Assembly: GCA_938044775.1 (NCBI GenBank)
Contig: CALIOE010000111.1
Location: forward strand, 1-47,013
From: an uncultured Rhizobiaceae group bacterium
Lineage (GTDB): Bacteria > Pseudomonadota > Alphaproteobacteria > Rhizobiales > Rhizobiaceae
DNA length: 47,013 nt
Direction of reading: 5' to 3'
Under the pieces are notes generated by a model, which saw only the letters and a list, made by a program, of their open reading frames with translations, was not told the origin of the DNA and did not search any database. Shown here piece after piece: positions 1 through 9,864 of the stretch (position 1 is its first letter; each line of letters starts with the position of its first letter). The position numbers and the translations under genes are program-made.

Positions 1-1271
1 CCGACATTGGCGCGCACATATTCGGCGTCTACCTTCACAGTTTCACCGCCACGATCCGGCGCATTAAACGAAACCTCGTCTAAAACCCGCTCCATGACCG
101 TCTGCAAACGTCGGGCGCCGATATTCTCGATTGTTGAGTTAAGTTCCACGGCAATGTCGGCCAGTGCGTCAATAGCGTTTTCAGTGAACTCGATGGTCAG
201 ATCTTCGGTGCCCATAAGTGCCACATATTGCTTGATCAGGCTGGCCTCTGTTTCGGTCAGAATTCGAACAAAATCTTCCTTCGTCAGGGCCCGCAATTCT
301 ACTCTGATGGGCAGGCGGCCCTGCAGTTCGGGCAGCAAATCCGACGGTTTGGCCACATGGAACGCGCCGGAGGCCACAAATAATATGTGATCGGTTTTTA
401 CCGGCCCGTATTTGGTGGCGACCGTTGTGCCCTCAATGAGCGGCAACAGGTCACGTTGCACTCCCTCGCGCGAAACAGAACCGCCGCGGACATTTTCAGA
501 GATCGCAATCTTGTCGATCTCATCAAGGAAGACGATCCCGTCATTCTCAACGGCTGTGATGGCCTCCGCCGTTACCTGTTCATCGTCGAGAAGCTTATCG
601 CTTTCCTCAGCAATCAACAGTTCATAGCTGTCTTTGACCGTGGTCTTGCGCTTTTTGGTGCGCCCTCCCATGGCTTTGGACATCATCTCGCCCAGGTCAA
701 TCATACCGACATTGCCGCCCGGCATGCCGGGAATATCCATGCCGCCAAGCGGCGAGCCGGTATCGGCGACCTCAACCTCAATCTCCTTGTCGTCCAGCTC
801 TCCATCGCGCAGTTTTTTGATGAAGGAGGCGCGGGTCGCCGGGCTGGCATTGGAGCCCACAAGCGCGTCCAGCACCCTGTCTTCCGCGGCAATATGGGCT
901 TTGGCTTTGACTTGCTCTCGCTTTTTTTCCCGTACCAGGCCGATGCCCGTCTCCACCAGGTCGCGCACGATCTGCTCCACATCCCGGCCAACATAGCCAA
1001 CCTCGGTGAACTTCGTTGCTTCAATCTTGATAAAGGGCGCGCCGGCCAGTTTTGCGAGGCGACGGGAAATCTCTGTCTTACCAACCCCGGTCGGGCCGAT
1101 CATCAGGATATTTTTCGGCATTACCTCTTCTTTTAGCGGGCTTTCCAGCTGCTGACGGCGCCAGCGATTGCGCATGGCAACCGCCACGGCCCGCTTCGCG
1201 TCCTTCTGTCCGATGATGTAGCGGTCGAGTTCTGAGACGATCTCGCGCGGCGAAAAATTTGTACTGCTCAT
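1..1271 (-). CDS. hslU: HslU, ATPase subunit of the HslUV protease (3' end beyond window)
   Basis: HslU is the AAA+ unfoldase that feeds substrates to the HslV peptidase in the cytoplasm. Reading the minus strand from the ATG at 1271 gives [20 protein letters not shown], the usual HslU start, then the Walker A motif GPTGVGKT at residues 59-66 and Walker B FLDEID near residue 247. The frame is still open at position 1 (ending YVRANVG), so only about the last dozen residues are missing. The acidic, lysine-rich stretch around residues 135-215 fits the inserted I domain that recognises substrate. It lies 17 bases downstream of hslV and is surely cotranscribed with it. Nothing odd is seen. Confidence 0.97.
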   Translation of the reverse strand, partial: MSSTNFSPREIVSELDRYIIGQKDAKRAVAVAMRNRWRRQQLESPLKEEVMPKNILMIGPTGVGKTEISRRLAKLAGAPFIKIEATKFTEVGYVGRDVEQIVRDLVETGIGLVREKKREQVKAKAHIAAEDRVLDALVGSNASPATRASFIKKLRDGELDDKEIEVEVADTGSPLGGMDIPGMPGGNVGMIDLGEMMSKAMGGRTKKRKTTVKDSYELLIAEESDKLLDDEQVTAEAITAVENDGIVFLDEIDKIAISENVRGGSVSREGVQRDLLPLIEGTTVATKYGPVKTDHILFVASGAFHVAKPSDLLPELQGRLPIRVELRALTKEDFVRILTETEASLIKQYVALMGTEDLTIEFTENAIDALADIAVELNSTIENIGARRLQTVMERVLDEVSFNAPDRGGETVKVDAEYVRANV

Positions 1272-1288
1272 ATTTTTTGCCAGCCCTG

Positions 1289-1858
1289 TTACTTGTCTTC
1301 ACTAAGCGTTTCGACAACCAGATTGTGGTTGGTGTAAACGCAGATATCAGCGGCAATCTTCATTGCCTTGGTGGCAATGTCCTCAGCCTTTTCTTTGGTA
1401 TCGTACAAGGCACGCGCGGCTGCGAGTGCATAATTACCGCCCGATCCAATCGCCATGACACCGTCCTCAGGCTCAAAAACATCGCCCACACCGGTGATGC
1501 AAAGGCTGACATTCTTGTCAGAAACCAGCATCATCGCCTCAAGGCGACGCAAATAGCGGTCTGTGCGCCAGTCTTTCGCCAGTTCAACACAGGCGCGCAT
1601 TAATTGATCGGGATATTGTTCCAATTTGGATTCCAGCCGTTCCAACAGCGTGAAGGCGTCGGCTGTGGATCCGGCAAATCCGCAGATAACATCGCCACTA
1701 CCGAGTGTGCGCACCTTGCGGGAATTGGACTTCATAATGGTCTGACCCATGGACGCCTGTCCATCGCCAGCTATCACCACCTTGCCGCCCTTGCGCACCA
1801 TGATGATTGTGGTGGCATGCACATCGGGCAGCCAGCCTTGGTTTTTGTTGTGATTCAC
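1289..1858 (-). CDS. hslV: HslV, peptidase subunit of the HslUV protease
   Basis: HslV is the proteasome-beta-like threonine peptidase that forms the double hexameric core of HslUV. The start chosen is GTG at 1858, preceded by GGAG at a good distance, giving 189 residues. The open frame continues upstream, but the extra sequence is not HslV-like. The product has a short propeptide ending DVHA; processing would expose Thr16 of the [13 protein letters not shown] motif as the catalytic N-terminal threonine. [10 protein letters not shown] and the [14 protein letters not shown] stretch are typical of the family. It is first in the hslVU operon and diverges from hisB, an arrangement common in Rhizobiales. 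Confidence 0.96.
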   Translation of the reverse strand: MNHNKNQGWLPDVHATTIIMVRKGGKVVIAGDGQASMGQTIMKSNSRKVRTLGSGDVICGFAGSTADAFTLLERLESKLEQYPDQLMRACVELAKDWRTDRYLRRLEAMMLVSDKNVSLCITGVGDVFEPEDGVMAIGSGGNYALAAARALYDTKEKAEDIATKAMKIAADICVYTNHNLVVETLSEDK

Positions 1859-2027
1859 TTTGTTACTCCAAACGTGACATTTGTCGCCTTCCGCTACGGC
1901 CAGACAACGCAGACTGCTATGTATGCTGCAAATTGCAGAATGCAAATGCCGGTCGTATAGCCAGCTTGCTTTATCCCTGTTAGAAGCCCGCCCATGAGGC
2001 GCTGTAGCAAAGCCTTGGAGATCAGCA
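1859..2027. promoter_or_regulatory. Divergent hslV/hisB promoter region
   Basis: These 169 bases separate two divergent operons and must hold both promoters. I see no confident sigma-70 or heat-shock (sigma-32) hexamer pair. There is a small inverted repeat, CTGCA-AAT-TGCAG, at 1926-1938. The hisB ribosome binding site is GGAG just before the ATG at 2028. Confidence 0.4.
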
Positions 2028-2624
2028 ATGGCGCGTAAAGCCAGCATCATCAGAACGACCAATGAGACCTCGATCGACGTGGGCATTAATGTTGACGGCG
2101 CGGGTCTCTTTGAAATTGAAACCGGCGTAGGTTTCTTCGACCATATGCTTGAACAGCTTTCGAAGCACTCGCTGATCGATATGGTGGTTAAGGCCAAAGG
2201 TGATCTGCACATCGATGATCATCACACCGTGGAAGATTGTGGTATCGCGTTGGGACAGGCCCTGAACGAGGCGCTGGGTGACCGACGCGGAATCAAGCGC
2301 TATGCCTCCATTGACCTGCCAATGGATGAGGCCATGACTTTCGCGGGAATCGATGTTTCGGGACGGCCTTTTCTGGTTTGGAATGTGGATTTTCCGCGCG
2401 AAAAAGTCGGCTCATTCGATACAGAGCTGGTGCGCGAGTTCTTTCAGGCCTTTGCGCAGGCCGCACGCATCACACTTCACGTGAAGAACCTCTACGGGGC
2501 CAATGCGCACCACATCGCCGAGACCTGTTTCAAGGCAGTGGCTCGCGTGCTGCGGGAGGCCACCGAAATGGATGCCCGCGCGGCGGATGCGCTTCCTTCC
2601 ACCAAAGGCACGCTGAACGGGTAG
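2028..2624 (+). CDS. hisB: Imidazoleglycerol-phosphate dehydratase
   Basis: HisB removes water from imidazole glycerol phosphate to give imidazole acetol phosphate, the sixth step in histidine synthesis. This is the monofunctional bacterial form of 198 residues, without the HisN-type phosphatase half found in enterobacteria. The duplicated manganese-binding histidine motifs are present: FFDHML (36-41) and DDHHTVED (63-70) in the first repeat, and AHHIAET (160-166) in the second. The ATG at 2028 has a GGAG Shine-Dalgarno. It is the first gene of the his-coaA run; the next gene starts four bases after its stop. Confidence 0.97.
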   Translation: MARKASIIRTTNETSIDVGINVDGAGLFEIETGVGFFDHMLEQLSKHSLIDMVVKAKGDLHIDDHHTVEDCGIALGQALNEALGDRRGIKRYASIDLPMDEAMTFAGIDVSGRPFLVWNVDFPREKVGSFDTELVREFFQAFAQAARITLHVKNLYGANAHHIAETCFKAVARVLREATEMDARAADALPSTKGTLNG

Positions 2625-2628
2625 TGCG

Positions 2629-3111
2629 ATGATCTATACTCTGCACATAAAGCCTTCCTCGACTGTACCCGGCGATCAGGACGGCCGGTACGACGCGTTG
2701 GTAGCTATACCGGAGGCGCTGGCGAAATGGGCGATTCTTGCGCCACCCATCTGGCTGGCCCGACACCGTTTGTGGTGGGAGCTTGCCGTCTATTGCGTTT
2801 TGACCGGAATAATATTCTCGGCGCTGGCGACAGCCTACGCCCCAGCGGCCCTGTTTCTGGGAGGGATTCCCGGCATCTATCTGATGCTGGAGGGAAATCA
2901 GCTGCGACGGGCGCAACTGGAGCGCAACGGATACGAGCTGGTTGATGTGGTGGAGGCCTCCAGCGAAGACGTCGCCGTCGCTCGTTATCTCAATGCGGTT
3001 CCGGAAGAGGCCGGCCATGGCCTCGCTGATACGGTGACCATGCCAAGGCTTTCGACCAGGAAGAACGCGCCCGATGATCTCGCCTTCGGCTTGTTTCCAG
3101 AAGGCAACTGA
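2629..3111 (+). CDS. DUF2628 family small membrane protein
   Basis: A 160-residue protein of the DUF2628 type, which in Rhizobiales sits regularly between hisB and hisH. No biochemical role is established as far as I know. It begins MIYTLHIKP, then a charged stretch ([20 protein letters not shown]), followed by two hydrophobic segments at about residues 50-85 that likely form a membrane hairpin, and a soluble C-terminal half of about 70 residues. The stop overlaps the hisH start by one base (TGATG), so translation of hisH is probably coupled to it. Its place inside the histidine operon may reflect history rather than function. Confidence 0.85.
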   Translation: MIYTLHIKPSSTVPGDQDGRYDALVAIPEALAKWAILAPPIWLARHRLWWELAVYCVLTGIIFSALATAYAPAALFLGGIPGIYLMLEGNQLRRAQLERNGYELVDVVEASSEDVAVARYLNAVPEEAGHGLADTVTMPRLSTRKNAPDDLAFGLFPEGN

Positions 3112-3764
3112 TGATGCGCGTGGCCATTATCGACTATGGTTCCGGCAATCTGAAGTCGGCGACGAAAGCCTTCGAGCGCGCAGCACGTGAGGCCGAACTG
3201 GCCGCCTCCATTGTCCTGACCTCAGATGCCGACCATGTGCGCACAGCCGACCGCATTGTTCTGCCGGGAGTCGGTGCCTATGCTGATTGCCGCGCTGGAC
3301 TGGATGCAGTGCCCGGTATGGTCGAGGTCCTGCAGGAACGGGTGCGAGACGGCGATACGCCGTTCTTTGGCATTTGTGTCGGCATGCAGCTCATGTCGTC
3401 TCGTGGCCTGGAAAAGAAAGTAACCCCGGGCCTTGGCTGGATTGCCGGCGATGTGGTTGAGATGCAGCCTGTCGACAGGTCACTCAAAATTCCGCAGATC
3501 GGCTGGAACACTCTGACCGCTCATCGAAACCATCCGGTGCTGGACGGGATCGAACTTGGAGAGCAGGGTTTGCATGCCTATTTCGTTCATTCGTATCACT
3601 TGCAGGCGGAAGAGAAATCCGCCGTGCTTGCCAGCACGGATTATGGGCAGTCGGTTACAGCGATCGTTGCGCGGGACAACATGCTCGGCACTCAGTTCCA
3701 CCCCGAGAAAAGTCAGACGCTCGGGCTTGCGCTGATCGCCAATTTTTTGCGGTGGCGACCATGA
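3111..3764 (+). CDS. hisH: Imidazole glycerol phosphate synthase, glutaminase subunit
   Basis: HisH hydrolyses glutamine and passes ammonia to HisF in the synthase complex that makes IGP and AICAR. It is a class I glutamine amidotransferase of 217 residues. The nucleophile Cys89 is in GICVGMQ, and the rest of the triad is His197 and Glu199 in [15 protein letters not shown] and NLKSA are family motifs. Two ATG codons stand in tandem (3111 and 3114); the first overlaps the DUF2628 stop and either may be used. It ends in an ATGA overlap with hisA. Confidence 0.97.
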   Translation: MMRVAIIDYGSGNLKSATKAFERAAREAELAASIVLTSDADHVRTADRIVLPGVGAYADCRAGLDAVPGMVEVLQERVRDGDTPFFGICVGMQLMSSRGLEKKVTPGLGWIAGDVVEMQPVDRSLKIPQIGWNTLTAHRNHPVLDGIELGEQGLHAYFVHSYHLQAEEKSAVLASTDYGQSVTAIVARDNMLGTQFHPEKSQTLGLALIANFLRWRP

Positions 3765-4492
3765 TCTTGTTTCCGGCAATCGATCTAAAGGGCGGTGAAT
3801 GCGTTCGGCTCAAGCTCGGCGATATGGAGCAGGCGACGGTTTACAACACCGATCCCGGTGCCCAGGCCAAGGCCTTCGAAGACCAGGGATTTGAATGGCT
3901 CCACGTGGTCGATCTGGACGGTGCCTTTGCCGGCGAAGCGGTCAATGGTGAAGCTGTAGAAGCCATATTGGCTTCGACACGGAATCCTGTTCAGCTCGGC
4001 GGCGGCATTCGAACTCTGGACCACGTCCGATACTGGATCGACAAGGGAATCGCCCGGGTGATTCTCGGTACCATTGCCGTGCGGGACCCGGATCTTGTAC
4101 GCGCTGCCAGTAAGCGGTTTCCTGGCAAGATCGCCGTGGGCATCGATGCCAAGGGCGGTAAAGTGGCTGTGGAAGGCTGGGCCGAAACATCGGAGTTGAC
4201 TGTCATAGACATGGCGGCTCGCTTCGCAGATGCCGGCGTCGCGGCCATCATCTTCACCGATATCGACCGCGATGGCGTTCTCACCGGCATCAACTGGGAA
4301 AGCACGCTTGCATTGGCACAAAGCACCAATATTCCGGTGATTGCATCTGGTGGTCTCGCTTCAATGGACGATATTCTCCGTTTGAGGCAGCCTGACGCGC
4401 TGGTTCTGGAGGGCGCCATTTCGGGCCGGGCGCTTTACGACGGACGGATCGATCCGGCTAAGGCTCTGGCTGTTTTGAAGGCAGAGCGATGA
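3761..4492 (+). CDS. hisA: ProFAR isomerase (phosphoribosylformimino-AICAR-P isomerase)
   Basis: HisA opens the aminoaldose ProFAR to the aminoketose PRFAR by an Amadori rearrangement, feeding the HisFH synthase. The ATG at 3761 is preferred: it overlaps the hisH stop (ATGA), and [17 protein letters not shown] is the standard HisA start. An in-frame GTG nine bases upstream would add three residues. The TIM barrel shows its duplicated half-barrel signatures, with the first catalytic Asp in PAIDLKGG (residue 8) and the second in FTDIDRDG. Product 243 residues, normal length. It ends in an ATGA overlap with hisF. Confidence 0.97.
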   Translation: MILFPAIDLKGGECVRLKLGDMEQATVYNTDPGAQAKAFEDQGFEWLHVVDLDGAFAGEAVNGEAVEAILASTRNPVQLGGGIRTLDHVRYWIDKGIARVILGTIAVRDPDLVRAASKRFPGKIAVGIDAKGGKVAVEGWAETSELTVIDMAARFADAGVAAIIFTDIDRDGVLTGINWESTLALAQSTNIPVIASGGLASMDDILRLRQPDALVLEGAISGRALYDGRIDPAKALAVLKAER

Positions 4493-5268
4493 CCTTGAAA
4501 ATCCGCATCATACCGTGCCTTGATGTCAAGGATGGCCGCGTTGTCAAAGGGGTCAACTTCGTCGATCTGATTGATGCGGGCGACCCGGTAGAAGCCGCAA
4601 AGGTCTACGACGCAGCAGGCGCTGATGAGCTTTGTTTTCTGGATATCACTGCATCGTCTGACAACCGCGAGACCATTTTTGACGTTGTCGCGAAAACGGC
4701 CGAACAATGCTTCATGCCGGTGACGGTGGGCGGTGGGGTGCGCTCGCCCGAGGATGTGCGCAAGTTGCTCCTCGCCGGTGCTGACAAAGTTTCGTTCAAT
4801 ACGGCGGCAGTGAGTGACCCCGATGTGGTCGCCCGCGCTGCTGACAAATTTGGCAACCAGTGCATCGTTGCTTCCATAGATGCCAAGCGGGTCGCAGACG
4901 GCGGTGAGGACGAGCGGTTTGAGGTCTTCACCCACGGCGGTCGTACGCCCACAGGAATCGATGCCGTCGAGTTTGCGCAGCTCATGGTTGCGAAGGGTGC
5001 AGGTGAAATTCTGCTGACGTCTATGGACCGGGACGGAACGAAGGATGGATACAATCTGTCGTTGACCCGGGCAATTTCTGATGCGGTGTCAGTCCCCGTC
5101 ATTGCGTCCGGAGGGGCGGGAAGTCTGGATCACCTTGTGGATGCTGTGGTCGAAGGCCATGCCAACGCCGTTCTCGCGGCCTCGATTTTTCATTTCGGCA
5201 CCTATACGATCGCTGAAGCAAAAAAACATATGGCGGAAGCGGGCATTCCGGTTCGCCAAAAAATCTGA
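4489..5268 (+). CDS. hisF: Imidazole glycerol phosphate synthase, cyclase subunit
   Basis: HisF is the TIM-barrel synthase subunit that combines PRFAR with ammonia from HisH, releasing IGP for HisB and AICAR for purine synthesis. Catalytic Asp12 lies in [15 protein letters not shown]; the second Asp is in [15 protein letters not shown]. 259 residues, normal length, with the usual ending IPVRQK. The start overlaps the hisA stop as ATGA. It is paralogous to the preceding hisA, as in all bacteria. After it comes a 43-base gap before hisE, the largest break in this run. Confidence 0.97.
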   Translation: MTLKIRIIPCLDVKDGRVVKGVNFVDLIDAGDPVEAAKVYDAAGADELCFLDITASSDNRETIFDVVAKTAEQCFMPVTVGGGVRSPEDVRKLLLAGADKVSFNTAAVSDPDVVARAADKFGNQCIVASIDAKRVADGGEDERFEVFTHGGRTPTGIDAVEFAQLMVAKGAGEILLTSMDRDGTKDGYNLSLTRAISDAVSVPVIASGGAGSLDHLVDAVVEGHANAVLAASIFHFGTYTIAEAKKHMAEAGIPVRQKI

Positions 5269-5311
5269 TACACGCACCTCCCGTTTTGCGTTCAACCGGA
5301 CACAGTGTCTT

Positions 5312-5626
5312 ATGTCCCAGTTCTCCCTTTCCGATCTGGAAGCAATTGTCGCCAGCAGAGCAGCAAGCGGCGCGGCTGATTCCTGGACCGCAAAACTCGT
5401 TGAAAAGGGTATCGAAAAGGCGGCGGAAAAACTCGGCGAGGAGGCGGTGGAAACCGTGATTGCGGCTGTGACCCGGGATCGCAACGGACTGCGCGACGAG
5501 GCCGCAGATCTGCTGTACCATTTGCTTGTCGTACTGCATATGAAAGACGTGGCTCTCGACGAAGTTATGGCAGAGCTGCAGCGGCGCACCACGCAGTCCG
5601 GCATTGCCGAAAAGGCCTCTCGATGA
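5312..5626 (+). CDS. hisE: Phosphoribosyl-ATP pyrophosphatase
   Basis: HisE hydrolyses phosphoribosyl-ATP to phosphoribosyl-AMP and pyrophosphate, the second step of the pathway. It is a 104-residue all-alpha NTP pyrophosphohydrolase (MazG-like fold). The metal-binding motif is intact: EEAVE at 43-47 and DEAAD at 62-66. The frame is open upstream into hisF, but family-like sequence begins at the ATG at 5312 ([11 protein letters not shown]), so that start is used; its Shine-Dalgarno is weak. HisI is not in this window, as is usual for alphaproteobacteria with split hisE and hisI. Its stop overlaps the coaA start (ATGA). Confidence 0.95.
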   Translation: MSQFSLSDLEAIVASRAASGAADSWTAKLVEKGIEKAAEKLGEEAVETVIAAVTRDRNGLRDEAADLLYHLLVVLHMKDVALDEVMAELQRRTTQSGIAEKASR

Positions 5627-6624
5627 CCATTGAAGCCACCACCGGGCAAGCGGGTCAGAAAGATCAGTTTGAAGAGCTTTTTGGTGATCCGGATTTCTCG
5701 CCTTATCTTACTTTCACAGCAGATGAGTGGTCACAGTTCCGCGCTGATACGCCCCTGACCTTGACAGAGGACGAAGTGACGCGCCTCCGCTCGCTGAATG
5801 ACCCCATCGCGCTGGACGATGTTCGACAAATCTATTTGTCGCTTTCCCGGCTTCTGGCGTCCCATGTAGAATCAGCCAAGAACCTGTTCGATCAGCGCCG
5901 AAAGTTTCTAAGCATCAAGCGTTCCAAAACACCGTTCATCATTGGAATTGCAGGATCGGTGGCGGTGGGAAAGTCGACGACGGCACGCATTTTGCGTGAG
6001 CTGCTGACCCGTTGGCCGGCGAGCCCGAAGGTTGACCTGATTACCACCGATGGATTTCTGCTGCCCAATGCAGAACTGCGCAGGCAGAACATCATGGATC
6101 GAAAGGGTTTCCCTGAAAGCTTTGACCGGCGCGCGGTTCTGGAGTTTCTGACCCACATCAAGGCTGGGCGCCGTAATGTTCAGGCTCCGGTCTATTCGCA
6201 CATGGTCTACGATGTTGTGCCGGATGAATTCATCACAGTCGATCAGCCGGACATACTGATCTTCGAGGGCATCAACGTCCTTCAGGTCAGCGATCTGCCG
6301 CGCGATGGGAAATCGGTTCCGTTTGTCTCCGATTTCTTCGATTTCTCGATCTACATCGACGCCGAGGAAGACCTCATTCAGCGCTGGTACGTTGAACGGT
6401 TTATGCGGCTGCGGGATACGGCATTTCGCGACCCGGCTTCGTTCTTTCATCGCTACAGTGAGGTATCCGAAGACGCGGCCCTGGCGATAGCCCTCGATTT
6501 GTGGAAACGCATCAACCTCGCCAACCTGCACGAAAACATTCTGCCCACGCGCTTGCGTGCCGATTTGGTGCTTCACAAGGGAGCTGACCATTCGGTTGAC
6601 CTGGTGGCCTTAAGGCGGATCTAG
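5623..6624 (+). CDS. coaA: Type I pantothenate kinase
   Basis: CoaA phosphorylates pantothenate, the first committed step to coenzyme A. This is the prokaryotic type I enzyme of 333 residues (P-loop kinase fold). The P-loop [12 protein letters not shown] is at residues 108-119, followed by TTDGFLLPN and the RKGFPESFD segment that is strongly conserved in Coa[10 protein letters not shown] and the ending FHRYSEV...[10 protein letters not shown] match the family. It starts within the hisE stop (ATGA), so it is translationally coupled to the his genes. It converges on ptsH, with 93 bases between their stops and only a weak GC hairpin there. Confidence 0.97.
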   Translation: MTIEATTGQAGQKDQFEELFGDPDFSPYLTFTADEWSQFRADTPLTLTEDEVTRLRSLNDPIALDDVRQIYLSLSRLLASHVESAKNLFDQRRKFLSIKRSKTPFIIGIAGSVAVGKSTTARILRELLTRWPASPKVDLITTDGFLLPNAELRRQNIMDRKGFPESFDRRAVLEFLTHIKAGRRNVQAPVYSHMVYDVVPDEFITVDQPDILIFEGINVLQVSDLPRDGKSVPFVSDFFDFSIYIDAEEDLIQRWYVERFMRLRDTAFRDPASFFHRYSEVSEDAALAIALDLWKRINLANLHENILPTRLRADLVLHKGADHSVDLVALRRI

Positions 6625-6717
6625 GACAATATTGGGGATGAACCGTCGTTCTTTTCTCGTCCAGCCGGACGCGCTGTCGGGTGCGCGACTGCCAATGTTT
6701 TGCGGACATCAGGCTCT

Positions 6718-6999
6718 CTAGGTCTCTTCTCCGAACCGATCTGCAACCAGCGCCTCTATCGCTTCCAGAGCCGCCTCAGCATCGGGACCCTGTGCAGAGA
6801 CCTCGATGCAGCATCCAGGAGAGGCGGCAAGCATCATCAGTCCCATGATTGAAGTTCCCCCGACGCTTTGTCCGTCCCGGGTGACGGTGATGTGGGATTC
6901 AAACTTTTCAGCGGTCTTTACAAACTTGGCCGAGGCGCGGGCGTGAAGCCCGCGTTCGTTGATGATTGCGAGAGAGCGGGGTCCGGCGGAAGAGCTCAT
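6718..6999 (-). CDS. ptsH: HPr family phosphocarrier protein
   Basis: A 93-residue HPr. The phosphorylatable histidine is His19 in ERGLHARAS (phosphate from enzyme I, passed on to EIIA). The regulatory serine is Ser50 in GTSIMGLMML, the target of HprK. With EIIA and HprK but no sugar permease nearby, this is the regulatory PTS typical of alphaproteobacteria, where it reports metabolic or nitrogen state rather than moving sugar. Its ATG overlaps the EIIA stop (ATGA). In Sinorhizobium and Agrobacterium, as I recall, ahcY follows ptsH; here ptsH runs instead into the convergent end of coaA, a change discussed in the findings. Confidence 0.96.
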   Translation of the reverse strand: MSSSAGPRSLAIINERGLHARASAKFVKTAEKFESHITVTRDGQSVGGTSIMGLMMLAASPGCCIEVSAQGPDAEAALEAIEALVADRFGEET

Positions 7000-7397
7000 T
7001 TCCCGGCAAGCACCTGGCTCGCCACATTGATATAGCGTTTGCCCGAATCGATGGCTTTTTCCAGCGCCGCGTCCATGTCGTCTTCCGCACGAACACTGGC
7101 AAGTTTGATCAGCATTGGCAGATTGACACCTGCAACAACTTCGACGAGGCCCGGATCCATAATCGAAATCGACAGATTTGAAGGGGTTCCACCAAACATG
7201 TCGGTCAAAATGATGGCTCCGGGGCCGGAATTGACGGATGCAACGGCAGCGAGGATGTCTTGTCGCCGCTGCTCCATGTCGTCATCCGGGCCGATTGAAA
7301 CCGTGTCGATCTGCTCCTGCGGGCCAACCACGTGCTCAAGCGCGAGCTGAAATTCTTTGGCAAGGCTGCCATGGGTGACGAGAACGAGACCGATCAT
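6996..7397 (-). CDS. manX: PTS mannose-type EIIA component
   Basis: A 133-residue stand-alone EIIA of the mannose/fructose/sorbose superfamily. His9 in MIGLVLVTHGSLA is the expected phosphorylation site, and TDMFGGTPSNL is a family signature. There is no IIB, IIC or IID partner here, so it probably ends the phosphorelay EI-HPr-EIIA as a regulator. It lies 118 bases downstream of hprK, the only real gap in the chvI-ptsH series, and a 15-bp perfect palindrome sits 30 bases upstream of its ATG. No purine-rich Shine-Dalgarno is visible on this strand. It is coupled to ptsH by ATGA. Confidence 0.94.
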   Translation of the reverse strand: MIGLVLVTHGSLAKEFQLALEHVVGPQEQIDTVSIGPDDDMEQRRQDILAAVASVNSGPGAIILTDMFGGTPSNLSISIMDPGLVEVVAGVNLPMLIKLASVRAEDDMDAALEKAIDSGKRYINVASQVLAGK

Positions 7398-7427
7398 GGG
7401 GAGAAAGGAGTGCCTATGGGTCCGATC

Positions 7428-7442
7428 CTGAGAATTTCTCAG
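7428..7442. promoter_or_regulatory. 15-bp perfect palindrome upstream of manX-ptsH
   Basis: CTGAGAA-T-TTCTCAG has seven-base arms around one central base and lies 30 bases upstream of the EIIA start. A second palindrome, CTTGCAAG, is at 7490-7497 in the same 118-base hprK-manX gap. The position suggests an operator for a manX-ptsH promoter separate from the chvI promoter. The regulator is not known. Confidence 0.4.
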
Positions 7443-7515
7443 AAGTGTTTGTTTCCGAAGCGGGACTTATCTTTGCACGGGCAGGAATTCTTGCAAGCAA
7501 AAAAATTTGAGCCAG

Positions 7516-7965
7516 TTAAGCGAACGTGAAACCGAGGCGGGCGAGCACAAGGGGCCCGCTGATATCAGCAGTTCTTTGTGGGACATGAAGTCGCGGCAGG
7601 CTGATGGTTTCCGGCGAATTGGCGGCCGCCACACTCACCTGATCAGGTTCCGGCATACGCTCTGTTTCTTCTACCAGATCAACAACTAAATCCAGCAGGC
7701 CTACCGGCTCGGACGTGACCTCGACGATGCCGATACCTCGCAGTTCGGCCTTACCTTCAATAGTTGCCGGACTGCGGGCGACCAGTGCCCCATTGAAGTT
7801 TTCCAACAACACGCGGTCGTCGCAAATCCAGCGGGCAAAACGACCTGAATGCTGACAAGCGCCGATCAGAACGCGCGCCAGGTGGCTTTTCCCACTCCCG
7901 GATGGGCCCCGCAACAACACGCCCCGGGTCCCAAGAAGCAACGCACAGCCGTGGATGCTGGTCAC
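7516..7965 (-). CDS. hprK: HPr kinase/phosphorylase, short alphaproteobacterial form
   Basis: HprK phosphorylates HPr on its serine and can reverse the reaction. The protein has 149 residues, about half the length of Gram-positive HprK: it lacks the N-terminal domain and is essentially the catalytic domain, which is normal in alphaproteobacteria. The P-loop GPSGSGKS is at residues 20-27, followed by the DD of WICDDRV and the HprK signature ELRGIGIVEV. The start is GTG at 7965, five bases after the chvG stop, so it is read from the chvI-chvG transcript. Its place with chvG/chvI, EIIA and HPr suggests crosstalk between the envelope sensor and the PTS. Confidence 0.93.
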   Translation of the reverse strand: MTSIHGCALLLGTRGVLLRGPSGSGKSHLARVLIGACQHSGRFARWICDDRVLLENFNGALVARSPATIEGKAELRGIGIVEVTSEPVGLLDLVVDLVEETERMPEPDQVSVAAANSPETISLPRLHVPQRTADISGPLVLARLGFTFA

Positions 7966-7969
7966 GACG

Positions 7970-9859
7970 TCAGCGATCCTGATACAGCGGAATTGTCACC
8001 GTGAAGCGCGCCCCTGCGCTGCTTACACCATCGGCGGCCAGCACGTTGCCTGCTCGTATCGTACCACCGTGAGCCTCGACAATTTGCCTGGTGATCGAAA
8101 GCCCCAGGCCGGAGTTCTGGCCGAAGGCTTCTTCGGGCGGCCGATCGGTATAGAACCGTTCGAAAATTCGGGTGGTGTTGTCTTCTGGTATGCCTGGCCC
8201 ATTGTCGGTGACGGTTATGACGGCGAAGGGTCCCGTCTGATAAAGCTCCAAATCAATACGGCCTCCCGGACGCGGAACAAAGGAGCGGGCGTTTTCAATC
8301 AGATTGGCAACAACCTGGCCAAGTCGTCCACCATGACCCGCAATATGCCATGGCGCCTGCGGGACCTCACCCTTTTTCCGGGCCGTCGGTGGCGTGAAGT
8401 TTCCAACCTTCAGGGTCAACCGAGGGACGCTGGCCTGTGTGTTTTCTGCCATGTTTGTATAGGTGTCGCTGAAATGCGTCAGCAGCGCCGCGAGATCGAC
8501 CGGCTCGGCATCTTCGCGCGCCATTTCGGCATCCAGGCGGGATGCGTCTGAAATGTCAGATATCAAGCGGTCCAGTCGCTGAACATCATGGTTTATGATC
8601 TCCAGCAGTCGGGCTTTCTGCTCTTCCTTGCGAGCCAGCGGAAGGGTTTCCACTGCGCTTCGCAATGAGGTCAATGGATTTTTCAATTCATGACTCACAT
8701 CTGCGGCAAAGCTTTCGATGGCATCGATGCGGGCGTAGAGCGACAGCGTCATATCCCGAAGCGACGTGGAAAGGTGCCCTATCTCATCCCGGCGGTCGGA
8801 AAAATCGGGTATTTCCTCGCGCGACTTGACCCCCAGGCGTACACGCTCCGCCGCTGCAGACAAGCGATGCAATGGGCGCGCTATTGTTGAAGCAAGCAGA
8901 ATAGAGAGCAAAATTGTCACGGCGGCAGCCACGCCGAATGTACGCAGGATGGCCAGCCTTTCCTTACGAATGATGTTGTCAATGTCGCCGGCTTCGGTTG
9001 ACAGCAACAAGACACCGAGAACAGCTCGAAAACGCTGGATCGGAACGGCGACAGATACAATTGTGTCACCGTCTTCGGTGCGCCGGGTAATAAAGCCAGG
9101 ACGCCCGGTCAGCGCGGTGACCACTTCGCTGTATCCGGTTCCATTGCCGTCTGGCAGTTCCTTGTAAACCGGCAGGTCACTGCGCAGAAACCAATTCTTG
9201 AAGCCAGTCCAGCTGCGTTCCAAAATTCCTGGACCGGTTCCATCAACCGGAGGCAAATCATAGGTCAGGATCTGGCCGCGTGAGTAGAGGCGGTCGGAAT
9301 CGAGAATGATCAGCCCGTCCCGGTCATAGATTCTGGCTCTGGTCCGGGTCGGCGATATCAAGCGTCGCAGCACCGGTGCGACCCGTTCTGGATCAATGGG
9401 AAAGTCAAAATTCTCTGTTTCGCTCTCCATCGGGTAAGTGCTTTCCCCGGCCTGCAATTCGAGGAGACGTTCAGGATCAATGGTGAGTGCGTCTGTGCTG
9501 ACCGTTGCCTGGGCTGCTATGGCGCCGGATATGATCTCCCCCTGGCTGAGAAGACTTTCCTCGCGCGCTTCAATCAGGCTGTCGCGAAACTGATGCAGCA
9601 GCAAAATCCCGGATAGCAACACAAAAAGCGCTGCCATATTGAGAAAGATGATGCGCTGGGTCAGGCTGGTAAAGACATAGCGGCCGAAAAAGCGGGCAAT
9701 ATTTCTTTTGACGCGCTTGCCAATGCCCGGTCGCCTGGGCCGCTCTTTCACCTGCTTTTCCGCCTGGGCGCCAGTGTCCGCCTCTGCCACTGCTCGACGA
9801 TCAACGCCACCGGTTCTCGGTGCGCTTTGCGATGCGTCAAGATAGGTGGCATCGGTCAA
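7970..9859 (-). CDS. chvG: ChvG (ExoS/BvrS-type) sensor histidine kinase
   Basis: Inner-membrane sensor kinase of the ChvG-ChvI system, which in rhizobia, Agrobacterium and Brucella responds to acid and envelope stress and is needed for host interaction. 629 residues: a basic cytoplasmic N-terminus of about 65 residues, TM1 at about 69-88, a periplasmic sensing domain of about 210 residues, TM2 near 303-325, a HAMP segment, the H-box VSHELKNPL with His390, and an ATPase domain with N-box NLIENARS, DNGPGIPED and SGLGLSI. The likely start is TTG at 9859, with a strong GGGAGGG nine bases upstream inside the end of chvI. chvI lies five bases upstream, hprK four bases downstream. Confidence 0.95.
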   Translation of the reverse strand: MTDATYLDASQSAPRTGGVDRRAVAEADTGAQAEKQVKERPRRPGIGKRVKRNIARFFGRYVFTSLTQRIIFLNMAALFVLLSGILLLHQFRDSLIEAREESLLSQGEIISGAIAAQATVSTDALTIDPERLLELQAGESTYPMESETENFDFPIDPERVAPVLRRLISPTRTRARIYDRDGLIILDSDRLYSRGQILTYDLPPVDGTGPGILERSWTGFKNWFLRSDLPVYKELPDGNGTGYSEVVTALTGRPGFITRRTEDGDTIVSVAVPIQRFRAVLGVLLLSTEAGDIDNIIRKERLAILRTFGVAAAVTILLSILLASTIARPLHRLSAAAERVRLGVKSREEIPDFSDRRDEIGHLSTSLRDMTLSLYARIDAIESFAADVSHELKNPLTSLRSAVETLPLARKEEQKARLLEIINHDVQRLDRLISDISDASRLDAEMAREDAEPVDLAALLTHFSDTYTNMAENTQASVPRLTLKVGNFTPPTARKKGEVPQAPWHIAGHGGRLGQVVANLIENARSFVPRPGGRIDLELYQTGPFAVITVTDNGPGIPEDNTTRIFERFYTDRPPEEAFGQNSGLGLSITRQIVEAHGGTIRAGNVLAADGVSSAGARFTVTIPLYQDR

Positions 9860-9864
9860 GGCGA

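Noticed and set aside
1859-2212. A 118-codon upstream extension of the hslV frame
   Set aside because: It crosses the divergent promoter region and the start of hisB on the opposite strand; GTG at 1858 has a Shine-Dalgarno and gives the known HslV length.
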